DNA of 64,000 nt from Acidimicrobiales bacterium (GTDB taxonomy: Bacteria; Actinomycetota; Acidimicrobiia; Acidimicrobiales; JADJXE01). Positions 42,924 through 51,675 of this stretch are shown here, one piece after another (the stretch's first letter is position 1; every line of letters starts with the position of its first letter). The notes beneath the pieces were generated by a model, which worked only from the letters and a program-made list of their open reading frames with translations, was not told the DNA's origin and did not search any database. The stretch covers positions 2,431,001 to 2,495,000 of the forward strand of contig JADJXE010000001.1 in NCBI GenBank assembly GCA_016716005.1. Reading direction: 5' to 3'. The position numbers and the translations under genes are program-made.

Positions 42924-43797
42924 CGCGACCGTCGACGCCGTGGCCGCGGCCCGGGCCGCCCTGGGGGGGCTCGCGCCTCTGCCGGGGGTGGCCAAGCCCG
43001 ACGCGGTCGTGGTCGTCGACGGCGTGCGGCGGGCCTTCGGGGGCCTCGTCGCCGTCGACGTGGCCCACCTCGAGCTGCCGCGCCACGCCATCACCGCCCT
43101 GATCGGGCCGAACGGAGCCGGGAAGAGCACCCTGTTCAACGTCCTCACCGGGTTCGACCACGCCGACGGCGGGCGCTGGACGCTCGACGGGCTGGCGCTG
43201 AACGGCGTCGCCGCCCACGAGGTGGCCCGCCGGGGCATGGTGCGCACCTTCCAGCTCACCAAGGCGCTGGCCAAGCTGACGGTGCTCGAGAACGTGATGC
43301 TGGCGGCGCCGGGCCAGCGCGGCGAGCGCTTCTTCGGGGCGCTGCTCCGGGGCCGCTGGAAGGCCCAGGAGCAGCAGGTGCGGGCCTCGGCCATGGAGCT
43401 GCTCGCCCGCTTCAGCCTGGCCGACAAGGCCGACCACCTGGCCGGCACGCTGTCGGGCGGGCAGCGCAAGCTGCTCGAGATGGCACGGGCGCTGATGGTG
43501 GAGCCGCGCGTCGTGATGCTCGACGAGCCCCTCGCAGGCGTGAACCCGGCACTCGGCCAGTCGCTGCTGCAGCACGTCATCGACCTGCGCGACCAGGGCA
43601 TGACGGTGGTCTTCGTCGAGCACGACATGGACGTGGTGATGACCATCAGCGACTGGGTGGTGTGCATGGCCCAGGGGCAGGTGATCGCCGAGGGCCCGCC
43701 CCGGGCCGTGGCCGGCAACCAGAAGGTGATCGACGCCTATCTCGGCCACCACCAGGGCACCCTGGTGATGGAGTCGTTCCCCGAGGAGCCCATGTGA
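42913..43797 (+). CDS. livG: Branched-chain amino-acid ABC ATPase LivG
   Basis: A 294-residue ATPase with Walker A GPNGAGKST (about 70-78), Q-loop TFQLTKALA, signature LSGGQRKLLEMARAL, Walker B VVMLDEPLAGVNP and switch histidine FVEHDMDVVM. The first 30 residues before VVVVDGVRRAFGG are an extra Ala/Pro-rich segment not present in typical LivG; a GTG further in might be the true start, but livM overlap makes ATG 42913 reasonable. Confidence 0.93.
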   Translation: MGADATVDAVAAARAALGGLAPLPGVAKPDAVVVVDGVRRAFGGLVAVDVAHLELPRHAITALIGPNGAGKSTLFNVLTGFDHADGGRWTLDGLALNGVAAHEVARRGMVRTFQLTKALAKLTVLENVMLAAPGQRGERFFGALLRGRWKAQEQQVRASAMELLARFSLADKADHLAGTLSGGQRKLLEMARALMVEPRVVMLDEPLAGVNPALGQSLLQHVIDLRDQGMTVVFVEHDMDVVMTISDWVVCMAQGQVIAEGPPRAVAGNQKVIDAYLGHHQGTLVMESFPEEPM

Positions 43798-44528
43798 CGG
43801 CCGACCGCCCGCTCCTGGAGGCCATCGACGTCGACGCCGGCTACCTCCCCGGCATCAACATCCTCACCGGCTGCAACCTCCACGTCGTGGCGGGCGAGCT
43901 CGTCGGGATCATCGGACCCAACGGCGCCGGCAAGTCGACCCTGCTGAAGGCGCTGTTCGGGATGGTGGAGGTGCGATCGGGCTCGGTGCGGCTGCGCGGC
44001 CACGACGTCACCGGCGAGCAGGCCCACGTGCTGGTCTCGCAGGGGGTCGGCTACGTCCCCCAGGTGAAGAACGTGTTCGCCGCGCTGACGGTGCGCGAGA
44101 ACCTGGCCATGGGCGTGTTTCTCGCCTCCCACCGCTTCAGCGAGCGGTTCGCGGTGGTGTCCGAGCTGTTCCCGGTGGTCGCCGACCGCGCCTCGCAGCG
44201 GGCCGGCTCGCTCTCCGGGGGCGAGCGCCAGATGGTGGCCATGGCCCGGGCCCTCATGATGGACCCGTCGGTGCTGCTGCTCGACGAGCCCTCGGCCGGG
44301 CTGTCGCCCATGGCCCAGGACGACGCCTTCGGGCGCATCGCCGAGGTCAACAAGGCCGGGGTGTCGGTGGTGATGGTGGAGCAGAACGCCCGGCGGTGCC
44401 TGCAGATCGCCGACCGGGGCTACGTGCTCGACCAGGGCACCAACGCCTACACGGGCTCGGGCGCCGAGCTGCTCCGCGACCCGAAGGTGATCGAGCTGTA
44501 CCTGGGCACGCTGTCGCGTCGCGACTGA
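43794..44528 (+). CDS. livF: Branched-chain amino-acid ABC ATPase LivF
   Basis: A 244-residue ATPase with Walker A GPNGAGKST, Q-loop YVPQVKNVFAALTV (the VPQ form typical of LivF), signature LSGGERQMVAMARAL, Walker B LLLDEPSAGLSP and VEQNARRCL. GTG 43794 overlaps the livG stop by four bases. Together LivHMGF would import branched-chain amino acids or a related solute such as urea or short amides; the substrate depends on the binding protein encoded convergently next door. Confidence 0.94.
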   Translation: MTADRPLLEAIDVDAGYLPGINILTGCNLHVVAGELVGIIGPNGAGKSTLLKALFGMVEVRSGSVRLRGHDVTGEQAHVLVSQGVGYVPQVKNVFAALTVRENLAMGVFLASHRFSERFAVVSELFPVVADRASQRAGSLSGGERQMVAMARALMMDPSVLLLDEPSAGLSPMAQDDAFGRIAEVNKAGVSVVMVEQNARRCLQIADRGYVLDQGTNAYTGSGAELLRDPKVIELYLGTLSRRD

Positions 44529-44539
44529 CCCGGACGCGA

Positions 44540-44569
44540 CGAGGGGGCCCGGTCGCCCGGGCCCCCTCG
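44540..44569 (+). terminator. Bidirectional terminator between livF and the binding-protein gene
   Basis: Perfect 13-base arms (CGAGGGGGCCCGG and complement) with a four-base loop lie midway in the 61-base gap between convergent genes and can act in both directions. Confidence 0.8.
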
Positions 44570-44589
44570 GTGATCGCGGCTGGTGCTGC

Positions 44590-45918
44590 TCAGGAGCTGG
44601 CCTCGATGACGATCTGCTCGCCGAAGTTGGTGGGCGAGCCGGCGGCGTCGTACGCCCAGCGGTCGTACGCGCCGCTCGACGGCTCACCGACGTCGGTGAA
44701 GTCGAGCGAGCCCGAGGCGCCGTCGTAGTCGATGTCCTCGCCCTCGTCGAGCAGGGCCAGGCAGTCGGCGTAGGTGGTGCACGTGGTGCCACCCGTCGTG
44801 ACCTCGACCATGGCGTCCTTGATGGCCGCGGGGTCGTCGGAGCCCGCGGCCTGGGCGGCGAGGGCGGTGACGATGGCGCAGTCGTAGTAGTACGCGGAGA
44901 AGATCGGGTCGACGCCGGTGGCGTCGAAGGCCGCGTAGAACGGGCTCTCCGGGTTGCCGGTGGCCGGCGCGGCGGCCGGTGCGGTGCCCTTGATGCCCTC
45001 GACGACGGCGGGGTTGGTGGCGTCCACGGCCTCGAAGAACGAGGAGCCCTGCATGCCGTCGGCGGTGAAGATCGGGATGTCGGCGGGGCCGGCACCCTTC
45101 TCGATCATCGTGGCGATGATCTTGCCGCCGTCGTCGTTGAAGCCGATCACGGCCACGGCGTCGGGGCCCGAGTCGATGATCTGCTGCACGTCGGCGTCGA
45201 AGTCGGTGCCGTTCGGGTCGTAGGCCACGTTGGCCGTGACGGTGGCGCCGGCCTCCTCGAGGGCGGTCTGCAGCGCGTCGCCGAAGCCGACGCCGTACGA
45301 GTCGTTGCGCACGATGATGCCGACGGCCGTCGCGCCCTCCTCGACGATGAGGTCGGCGAGGGCCGGGCCCTGGAGGCTGTCGGGCGGGGCCGTGCGGAAG
45401 AAGAAGCCGCCGTCGTCGGCGGTCGACAGCTCGGCGGCGGTGGTCGAGCCGGAGCAGACGACCACGCCCTCGGTGCGGACCTTGTCGACGATGCCGAGCA
45501 TCGTGCCCGACGAGGCCGGGCCGAGGACCACGTCGACCTTGTCGGAGTTGAGCAGCTGGTCGAGCGAGGCGCTGGCCACCTGCGGGTCGGTGCCGTCGTC
45601 GGCCGCCACGAGCACGACGTCGGCGCCGAGCACGCCACCGGCGGCGTTGATCTCCTCGACGGCGATGTCGATCGGCGTGCGGAGCGAGTCGATGATGGCG
45701 GCCAGCTGGCCCGTCTCGGGCAGCAGCGCCCCGACCTCGAGCGTGCCGTTGACGTTGCCCCGGTCGGCGGCGGCGGCGGCGGTCGTGTCGCTGCTCGCCT
45801 CGGTCGTGTTGGTCTGCTCGGTGCTGCTGGTGTCGTCGTCGTCGCCGCAGGCCGCGGCAACCAGGCCGACGGCGAGCAGGACGGCGGACAGACGGAGCAG
45901 ATGCCTGCGCTTGCGCAT
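44590..45918 (-). CDS. ABC transporter substrate-binding lipoprotein (Leu/Ile/Val-binding family)
   Basis: A 442-residue periplasmic-binding-protein type 1 lipoprotein. The signal peptide ends in VAAAC (Cys23 or so) and is followed by an Asp/Thr-rich linker. The mature protein opens with LEVGALLPETGQLA and includes AADDGTDPQVA, VVLGPASSGTMLGI, CSGSTTAAELS and TADGMQGSSF, the usual landmarks of LivJ-like proteins. Cysteines in the C-terminal third (TTCTTYADCLALL) may form a disulfide. ATG 45918 with GGGGG upstream is the start. It lies convergent with livHMGF and almost surely supplies that transporter with substrate, although it is transcribed separately. Confidence 0.92.
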   Translation of the reverse strand: MRKRRHLLRLSAVLLAVGLVAAACGDDDDTSSTEQTNTTEASSDTTAAAAADRGNVNGTLEVGALLPETGQLAAIIDSLRTPIDIAVEEINAAGGVLGADVVLVAADDGTDPQVASASLDQLLNSDKVDVVLGPASSGTMLGIVDKVRTEGVVVCSGSTTAAELSTADDGGFFFRTAPPDSLQGPALADLIVEEGATAVGIIVRNDSYGVGFGDALQTALEEAGATVTANVAYDPNGTDFDADVQQIIDSGPDAVAVIGFNDDGGKIIATMIEKGAGPADIPIFTADGMQGSSFFEAVDATNPAVVEGIKGTAPAAAPATGNPESPFYAAFDATGVDPIFSAYYYDCAIVTALAAQAAGSDDPAAIKDAMVEVTTGGTTCTTYADCLALLDEGEDIDYDGASGSLDFTDVGEPSSGAYDRWAYDAAGSPTNFGEQIVIEASS

Positions 45919-46083
45919 GGAACCCCCGTGGGTGCGGAGACGGACGTGAGATGGACGTGAGATGGAACCGCGGGATGTTAGGCGGCACCGGGCCCGAACA
46001 GAAGGGGCTGATCCCGACAGCCCGTCGGCCGGCGGAGCCGGGTCCGGAGCGGCGGGCGGTGCGCCCGGCGGCGTCGACCGCGC

Positions 46084-46089
46084 CAGAAT
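46084..46089 (+). promoter_or_regulatory. -10 hexamer CAGAAT before alaX
   Basis: CAGAAT ends eight bases before the GTG at 46098. The 179-base divergent gap otherwise shows nothing. Confidence 0.4.
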
Positions 46090-46097
46090 GCGCCGCC

Positions 46098-46808
46098 GTG
46101 GGCACCGATCTGCTGTACCTGCGCGACGCATACCTCCGCACCTTCGAGGCCACGGTGATCGGCGTCGACCCCGAGGGGGGCCGGGTGGCGCTCGACCGCA
46201 CCGCCTTCTACCCGACCGGCGGGGGCCAGCCCCACGACACCGGGGTGCTCGGCGGCCTGCAGGTGGCGGACGTGCGCAAGGAGGGGGACCGGGTGTGGCA
46301 CACCGTCGTGGGCGGCTCGCCCGTGGTGGGCCAGGAGGTGCAGGGCGAGATCGGCTGGGAGCGCCGCCACGCGCTGATGCGCACCCACACCGCGCTGCAC
46401 GTGCTGTGCGGGGTGATCTGGAACGAGTGGGGCAGGGCGGTGACGGGCGGCAACATGGAGCCGCTCAGCGCGCGGATGGACTTCGAGTTCGACCCGCTGC
46501 CCGAGGGGTTCGGCGCACGGATCGAGGAGCTGGTCAACGCCGAGCTGGCCGCCGACCGCCCCATCGAGGTGTCGTTCCTGCCCCGCGGCGTGGCGCTCGT
46601 CGACGCCGACCTCATCCGGACGAAGGTGAACCTGATCCCCGAGTCGGTGCAGGAGATCCGGGTGGTCGACATCGTGGGGCTCGACAAGCAGGCCGACGGC
46701 GGCACCCACGTGCGCTCGACGGCCGAGGTGGGCCGGTTCCGCGTGGTGAAGACCGAGAGCAAGGGAAGGGCGAACAAGCGCCTGCGCATCGAGGTCCTCG
46801 ATGCCTGA
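46098..46808 (+). CDS. AlaX-type alanyl-tRNA editing protein
   Basis: A 236-residue free-standing editing domain that removes serine (or glycine) wrongly attached to tRNA-Ala. Zinc ligands are H in RTHTALHVL (HxxxH) and the later GGTHVRST block, which normally reads C/H-x3-H. TAFYPTGGGQPHDTG is the family N-terminal block that AlaRS shares. The GTG start fits the family length of AlaX. The last eight bases overlap larE, so the two are coupled. Confidence 0.92.
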   Translation: MGTDLLYLRDAYLRTFEATVIGVDPEGGRVALDRTAFYPTGGGQPHDTGVLGGLQVADVRKEGDRVWHTVVGGSPVVGQEVQGEIGWERRHALMRTHTALHVLCGVIWNEWGRAVTGGNMEPLSARMDFEFDPLPEGFGARIEELVNAELAADRPIEVSFLPRGVALVDADLIRTKVNLIPESVQEIRVVDIVGLDKQADGGTHVRSTAEVGRFRVVKTESKGRANKRLRIEVLDA

Positions 46809-47592
46809 CCTCGGCGTGCTGCGCGCCGGGCTGGTCGACCTGGGGGCGGTGGTCGTGGCCTTCAGCGGCGGCGCCGACTCGGCGTTCCTCGCCTGGGTGG
46901 CCCACACCACCCTCGGTCGCGACGCCGCGCACGCCGTCACCGCCGTGTCCCCCTCGTTGGCCGCCGCCGACCACCGCCACTGCGCCGAGCTGGCCCGCGA
47001 CTGGGGCCTGCGCTGGTCGGAGGTCGCCACGCTCGAGCACGAGCAGCCGGCCTACGTCGCCAACGGCGGCGACCGGTGCTGGCACTGCAAGCACGAGCTG
47101 ATGCAGGCGCTGGCCCCGGTGGCCGCGGCCGAGGGGGCCGTGGTGGTGCTGGGCGTGAACGTCGACGACCTGGGCGACCACCGCCCCGGCCAGCAGGCGG
47201 CCGCCGCCGCCGGTGCGCGGTTCCCGCTCGTCGACGCCGGGTTCACCAAGGCCGAGGTGCGGGCCTGGTCGCGCACCGTCGGCCTGCCGACGTGGGACCG
47301 GCCGGCCGCGCCGTGCCTGGCGTCGCGGGTGCCGTACGGCACCCCCGTCACGCTGGCGGTGCTCGGGCGGGTGGAGCGGGCCGAGGCGGCCGTGCGGCGG
47401 CTGGGCTTCCGCGAGCTGCGGGTGCGGCACGGGGGCGACGCCGCCACCGTCGAGGTGCCCCTGGCCGACCTGCCGGCGGCGCAGGCCCGCCTCGACGACG
47501 TGGTCGGCGCGGTGCGGTCGGCGGGCTACCGCACCGTCACCGTCGACCCGCTCGGGCTCCGCTCCGGGCACCTCAACGACGCCCTCCACTAG
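46801..47592 (+). CDS. larE: LarE-like ATP-dependent sulfur transferase
   Basis: A 263-residue PP-loop protein of the LarE family. SGGADS (22-27) binds ATP pyrophosphate, RCWHCKHEL and PCLASRVPYG are LarE blocks; the Cys in PCLASR corresponds to the sacrificial cysteine of Lactobacillus LarE (Cys176). LarE inserts sulfur into the nickel-pincer cofactor of lactate racemase; it needs LarB and LarC, which are not visible here, nor is larA. Many genomes carry larE without the rest, and its role there is open. Confidence 0.9.
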   Translation: MPDLGVLRAGLVDLGAVVVAFSGGADSAFLAWVAHTTLGRDAAHAVTAVSPSLAAADHRHCAELARDWGLRWSEVATLEHEQPAYVANGGDRCWHCKHELMQALAPVAAAEGAVVVLGVNVDDLGDHRPGQQAAAAAGARFPLVDAGFTKAEVRAWSRTVGLPTWDRPAAPCLASRVPYGTPVTLAVLGRVERAEAAVRRLGFRELRVRHGGDAATVEVPLADLPAAQARLDDVVGAVRSAGYRTVTVDPLGLRSGHLNDALH

Positions 47593-47620
47593 CCTGCGGC
47601 CGTCCGACCGAGGGGGGGCG

Positions 47621-49177
47621 GTGGCCGAGATCCTGCGCGGGTTCGCCGAGGCCAAGGGTGGCGAGGTGGCCCTGGTCGACGAGCGGGGTGAGACCACCTG
47701 GTCCGAGCTCGACCGGCGGGTGAACCGGCTGGTCCACGCCTTCCGCTCGGCGGGCCTGCGGCCCGGCGACACGTTCTCGCTGCTGGCCGGCAACCGCCGG
47801 GAGTACTTCGAGGTGTACCTGGCCGCGGCCCACGCCGGGCTCCTCTTCGTGCCCGTCAACTGGCACTGGGTGGGGGAGGAGGCCGCCTACGTCGTCGAGA
47901 ACTCCGACTCGCGGGCGCTGGTGGCCGACGCCCGCTTCGCCGGCGTGGCCGCAGAGGCGGCGGCGGCCAACCCCGGGCTGGTCGGCCGGGTCCTGATCGG
48001 TGACGGTGCCCTCGACGGCTTCACGCCCTACGAGGCGCTCGTGGCGTCCGGGTCACCGGAGGAGCCGGACGACCAGACGGTGGGCGGGCCGATGTTCTAC
48101 ACGTCCGGGACCACCGGCCGGCCCAAGGGGGTGCGCAGCGGGTACGTCAGCGTGGGCACCCCACCGTCGTTGCTGCAGCTGATGAGCGCCGGGTTCTCCG
48201 ACATGCTCGGCGTGCCCTCCGGCGGCGTCACCCTGCTGTGCGGGCCGCTGTACCACTCGGCCCAGTGGGCGTTCTCGCTGTTCCCGCTGGTGAGTGGCAG
48301 CTCGGTGGTGATGCGCCACACGTTCCAGCCCTCCGAGGTGCTGGAGCTGATCGACCGGTACGGGGTCACCAACCTTCACCTCGTGCCCACGCAGTTCGTG
48401 CGCCTGCTGAAGGTCGACGAGGCGCATCGCGAGGCCTTCGACGGGTCCAGCCTGCAGGTGGTGTGGCACGGCGCCGCCCCCTGCCCGCCCGACGTGAAGC
48501 GCCGCATGATCGAGTGGTGGGGGCCGATCGTCACCGAGTACTACGGCGGCACCGAGGGCGCCATCGTGAGCCTGATCTCGGCCGAGGAGTGGCTGGAGCG
48601 GCCGGGCTCGGTCGGCCGACCGGTCGCCACCATGGAGGTGGTCGTGGTCGACGAGCAGGGCCGGTCCGTCGGCCCCGGCGCGGAGGGCCAGCTGTACCTG
48701 CGGAGCCGGATGGGCACCGACTTCGAGTACCACAAGGACCCGGACAAGACGGCGGCAGCCCACCTCGAACCGGGCGTGTTCACCCTGGGCGACGTGGGCC
48801 ACCTCGACGCCGACGGCTACCTGTACCTGTCCGACCGCAAGATCGACATGATCATCTCCGGGGGCGTGAACATCTACCCGGCCGAGATCGAGGGGGTGCT
48901 GGTCACCCACCCGGCCGTCCACGACGCCGCCGTCTTCGGCGTGCCCGACGAGGAGTACGGCGAGCAGGTGAAGGCGGCCGTGGAGCTGGTGGCCGGCGTC
49001 GAGCCCTCGGCCGAGCTGGAGGCCGAGCTGATCGCCCACTGCCGGGAGCACCTGGCCGGGTACAAGGCGCCCCGGTCGGTGGACTTCGAGCCCGAGCTCC
49101 CCCGGCACCCCACCGGCAAGCTGTACAAGCGGCTGCTGCGCGACCCGTACTGGGAGGGCACCGGAAGGCGCATCTGA
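47621..49177 (+). CDS. Acyl-CoA synthetase (AMP-forming)
   Basis: A 518-residue ANL-superfamily ligase that activates a carboxylate to acyl-AMP and then acyl-CoA. Motifs: P-loop YTSGTTGRPKGV (about 160), EYYGGTEGAIV (A5), YLSDRKIDMIISGGVNIYP (A8 hinge with catalytic context) and the adenylating Lys in HPTGKLYKRLL. Its size and motif style match medium- or long-chain acyl-CoA synthetases of the FadD type. GTG 47621 is preceded by GAGGGGGGG. A TAGCCT over the larE stop may be its -10, giving a short leader. It is convergent with the PhyH gene. Confidence 0.93.
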   Translation: MAEILRGFAEAKGGEVALVDERGETTWSELDRRVNRLVHAFRSAGLRPGDTFSLLAGNRREYFEVYLAAAHAGLLFVPVNWHWVGEEAAYVVENSDSRALVADARFAGVAAEAAAANPGLVGRVLIGDGALDGFTPYEALVASGSPEEPDDQTVGGPMFYTSGTTGRPKGVRSGYVSVGTPPSLLQLMSAGFSDMLGVPSGGVTLLCGPLYHSAQWAFSLFPLVSGSSVVMRHTFQPSEVLELIDRYGVTNLHLVPTQFVRLLKVDEAHREAFDGSSLQVVWHGAAPCPPDVKRRMIEWWGPIVTEYYGGTEGAIVSLISAEEWLERPGSVGRPVATMEVVVVDEQGRSVGPGAEGQLYLRSRMGTDFEYHKDPDKTAAAHLEPGVFTLGDVGHLDADGYLYLSDRKIDMIISGGVNIYPAEIEGVLVTHPAVHDAAVFGVPDEEYGEQVKAAVELVAGVEPSAELEAELIAHCREHLAGYKAPRSVDFEPELPRHPTGKLYKRLLRDPYWEGTGRRI

Positions 49178-49209
49178 CCTCGTTCCGTGGGCGGGCCGCC
49201 CGTCGGCCG

Positions 49210-50013
49210 TCAGCCGGCCGCGAGGCGCCGGCGCCGGCGCCGGCTCTGCCAGCGCCGCCTCAGCCCGACGAGCCCGCCCGGCTCGAAGTGGAGGATCCAG
49301 GCCCGCCGGACCAGGTCGGTGACGTTGGGCCCCGAGGCGTGCAGCGTGGCCGGGTGGTGGACGGTGAGGCCACCGGCGTGCACCGGTGCGGCCACGGCCG
49401 TCGCCGGGTCGACCTCGTCGGTCACCAGCGCGTCGGCGCGGGGGTCGTGGCCGCGCCGGTGGTGCTCGACCAGCGGCCCGGCGTGGCTGCCGGGCACGAA
49501 CAGCATGCAGCCGTTGCGCTCGGTGGCGTCCTGCAACGGGAGCCACACGTGCACCGCCGGGGGGATGCGGCCGGTCTCGCAGTACTCGGGGTTGAAAGCC
49601 AGGTCCTGGTGCCAGCCGGTGGCCGTGGCGGTGTGCGGTGGCTTGTAGATGGCGTGGCTGAAGCTGAGGCGCGCCGAGCCACCGAGCAGACCGGCGGCCA
49701 CCTGCCGGCAGCGCTGGACGACGCCGGTGTGCTCCAGCGCCGGCGCCAGGCCGATCGGGTCGACCACCTCGGGGATGGCTCGGCCGGGCCCACCCGCCTC
49801 CGGCCGGCCCAGGTCGTGCACGTGGCCGGCGGGCAGCTCGTCGAGCCGGACGAAGAGCCCGTCGAGCAGGTCGGCGGCGCGGGCCAGGTCGGCCAGCGGG
49901 ACGATCGGGCGGTCGAGCACCACGAAGCCGTCGCGCGCGAAGGCCAGGCGTTCCGCCGCCGTCACCGCGAGGTGGCTCCTGCCGGTCGTGAGCATCATCG
50001 TCGAAGGGGTCAT
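49210..50013 (-). CDS. Phytanoyl-CoA dioxygenase family protein
   Basis: A 267-residue Fe(II)/2-oxoglutarate oxygenase. The iron facial triad is H135-x-D137 (GWHQDLAF) and H225 (ATLHASGPN), and an Arg near 237 should bind 2-oxoglutarate. FVPGSHAGPLVEHH is the usual loop. The C-terminus is a strongly basic RRRWQSRRRRRR tail, not typical of the family. Substrates range from phytanoyl-CoA to ectoine and natural products; none is indicated by context. ATG 50013 is used; ATGs at residues 6 and 7 are alternatives. Confidence 0.9.
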   Translation of the reverse strand: MTPSTMMLTTGRSHLAVTAAERLAFARDGFVVLDRPIVPLADLARAADLLDGLFVRLDELPAGHVHDLGRPEAGGPGRAIPEVVDPIGLAPALEHTGVVQRCRQVAAGLLGGSARLSFSHAIYKPPHTATATGWHQDLAFNPEYCETGRIPPAVHVWLPLQDATERNGCMLFVPGSHAGPLVEHHRRGHDPRADALVTDEVDPATAVAAPVHAGGLTVHHPATLHASGPNVTDLVRRAWILHFEPGGLVGLRRRWQSRRRRRRLAAG

Positions 50014-50058
50014 CGGCAGCCGCTCTGGTTTCGTTGAGCCGCCGGGCCGGCGGGCACG

Positions 50059-50349
50059 TCAGCGGTGCTCGAGCTCGACCGGCGTCCAGGTGCGGAACTC
50101 GAGGTGGTCGACGCCGAGGTGACGCACGATCCTGCCCTTGGCCCGCAGCTCGGCCAGGCAGCGCCGGCCGACCTCGAAGCCCACCATCTGCAGGTAGTCG
50201 GCGGCCGAGACCAGCAGGGGGCCCTGGTCGACGTCGCCCGCCCGCACGACGGCCTCCACCTCGAGGGTGGGCCGGCACGGGTTGGACGGGTCGGCGCAGT
50301 AGCAGTGGTAGACGACGCCCTCGAACACCGAGAGCGCGCGGATCCTCAC
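50059..50349 (-). CDS. Small protein of unknown function, coupled to DUF427 gene
   Basis: A 96-residue protein (starts RIRALSVFEGVVYHCYCADPSN) with three Cys in the first 30 residues and a regular alpha/beta-like body. Its GTG overlaps the DUF427 stop by three bases, which is strong evidence that it is translated. No family recognised. Confidence 0.65.
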   Translation of the reverse strand: MRIRALSVFEGVVYHCYCADPSNPCRPTLEVEAVVRAGDVDQGPLLVSAADYLQMVGFEVGRRCLAELRAKGRIVRHLGVDHLEFRTWTPVELEHR

Positions 50350-50840
50350 CAGCCCAGTGTGCCCGCTCCGCCCTTGAAGGGCCCCACGATCCTCGACGTG
50401 ATCCAGCCCCCGTAGAACGAGCCCGGGTTGGGCTGCACCCGGTCGCCGTCCACCCAGCAGGCGTCGACCTTCTGGGCGTAGAAGGCGAGATGGCCGGCGA
50501 TCGGCTCGAAGCCCGGCGCCGGGGTGGGGTACGACCAGGCCACGTCGTCGACGTGGATCTCGCCGTGGTCGAGGTGCCAGTACGTGGCGACGCCCTTCCA
50601 CTCGCACACCGTGCGCGTCGACGACGCCAGCAGCAGGTCGGTGCGCACGTCGTCCGGGGGGACGTAGAAGGCGGGCGGCTGGCTGGTCTCCAGCACCCGC
50701 AGGGCCCGGCGGCTGTCGGCGATCACCAGCCCCGCGTGCTCGACCACCACGTGGGCGCCGGTGGGCTCGACCCGGGGCGGGCGGGGGTAGTCCCACACCG
50801 ACTCCTGGCCGGGGCCGGGCTCGATCCTCTGCGGTCGCAC
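50346..50840 (-). CDS. DUF427 family protein
   Basis: A 164-residue protein with the DUF427 landmarks VVVEHAGLVIADSRRALRVLETSQPPAFYVPPDDV, TRTVCEWKGVATYW, VDDVAWSYPTP and HLAFYAQKVDACWVDGD. DUF427 proteins are widespread in actinobacteria and cyanobacteria; structures show a compact beta-fold but their function is not established. GTG 50840 faces the divergent gene starting at 50850 across only nine bases, so the two promoters overlap. Confidence 0.88.
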   Translation of the reverse strand: MRPQRIEPGPGQESVWDYPRPPRVEPTGAHVVVEHAGLVIADSRRALRVLETSQPPAFYVPPDDVRTDLLLASSTRTVCEWKGVATYWHLDHGEIHVDDVAWSYPTPAPGFEPIAGHLAFYAQKVDACWVDGDRVQPNPGSFYGGWITSRIVGPFKGGAGTLGW

Positions 50841-50849
50841 CGTGCCAGC

Positions 50850-51314
50850 ATGGTCGCCGTGGATCCCTACGCCAAGGCGCTGGCCGACGCGGCCGACGCC
50901 GCGCTGCCCCGGTGGGTCGTGCGGAGCGTCGAGGCCCGCCTGGTGGCCTGGGCCGGCGCCGCCGACCCGCAGGTGCTGGCTCGGGCCGCCGAGGCCGGCG
51001 AGCGGGCCCGCGCCGACGTGGGCGGGCGGCTGCGCGAGGTGCTCGCGGTGGACGTCGACGAGCAGCGCACCAGCCCGCTGGCGGTGCTGCGCAGCGCGGT
51101 GCGCTTCCCCACCGACGTGCTCCGCGGCGCGGGCGTGCCCCCGGTGCCCCGCGACGGGTTCGCGGTGCGGGCGTTCCCCGACGACGTCTACGACCTGACG
51201 CCGGCCTCGTGGGCCGACGTCGACCCCTCGCTCCTGGAGCCGGGCCTCGTGTGGGGGGCGTGGAAGGCGAAGGTGCACCTCGAACGCCGCCGGGCCGAGG
51301 GGAGGGTGCCGTGA
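50850..51314 (+). CDS. Conserved-looking actinobacterial protein, unknown function
   Basis: A 154-residue, Ala/Arg/Val-rich helical protein with a patterned C-terminal half (FPTDVLRGAGVPPVPRDGFAVRAFPDDVYDLTPASW) that looks selected. No domain recognised. ATG 50850 is used; GTG 50859 is possible. It overlaps the next gene by GTGA and so forms a two-gene unit divergent from DUF427. Confidence 0.65.
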   Translation: MVAVDPYAKALADAADAALPRWVVRSVEARLVAWAGAADPQVLARAAEAGERARADVGGRLREVLAVDVDEQRTSPLAVLRSAVRFPTDVLRGAGVPPVPRDGFAVRAFPDDVYDLTPASWADVDPSLLEPGLVWGAWKAKVHLERRRAEGRVP

Positions 51315-51655
51315 GCCCGCCGGCGCGGATCGCCGCCTACACCCCCGACCTGATGGATCGCTCCAGGGTCGAGGCCGCCGCAGCCGGCGACGTGCGGTTC
51401 GTCGGCTCGCCGGGCGAGCTCGTGGAGGCCGCCCGCCACGCCGAGGTGGTGGTGGCCGACCTGTCGCGCGACGGGGTGCTCGACGCCCTCCGGGCCATCG
51501 ACGGCCACTGCTTCGACGTGCGCGTGATCGCCTACGGCTCCCACGTGGAGCGGGCCGCGCTGGCGGCGGCGCGCGCCGCCGGCTGCGACCAGGTGCTGGC
51601 CCGCTCCGAGCTGTTCGCCGGCCTGCCGGAGCTGCTCGCACCACCAGGCGAGTGA
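51311..51655 (+). CDS. Small receiver-like or Rossmann-like protein, unknown
   Basis: A 114-residue protein with alternating strands and helices (RIAAYTPDLMDRSRVEAA, EVVVADLSRDGVLDALRAI, VRVIAYGSHVERAALAAARA, CDQVLARSELFAGLPELL). The pattern resembles a receiver domain; VVVADLSRD would supply the acidic strand end and VIAYGSH the Thr/Ser switch region, but the phospho-acceptor geometry is not clear. Similar orphan proteins occur in actinobacteria. It is coupled to the gene before it. Confidence 0.65.
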   Translation: MSPPARIAAYTPDLMDRSRVEAAAAGDVRFVGSPGELVEAARHAEVVVADLSRDGVLDALRAIDGHCFDVRVIAYGSHVERAALAAARAAGCDQVLARSELFAGLPELLAPPGE

Positions 51656-51675
51656 CCGGCCCCTGACGGCCGCGG

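Noticed and set aside
44590..46131. A longer binding-protein gene starting at 46131
   Set aside because: That start would put 71 residues before the lipoprotein signal peptide and overlap alaX; ATG 45918 with GGGGG upstream is normal.
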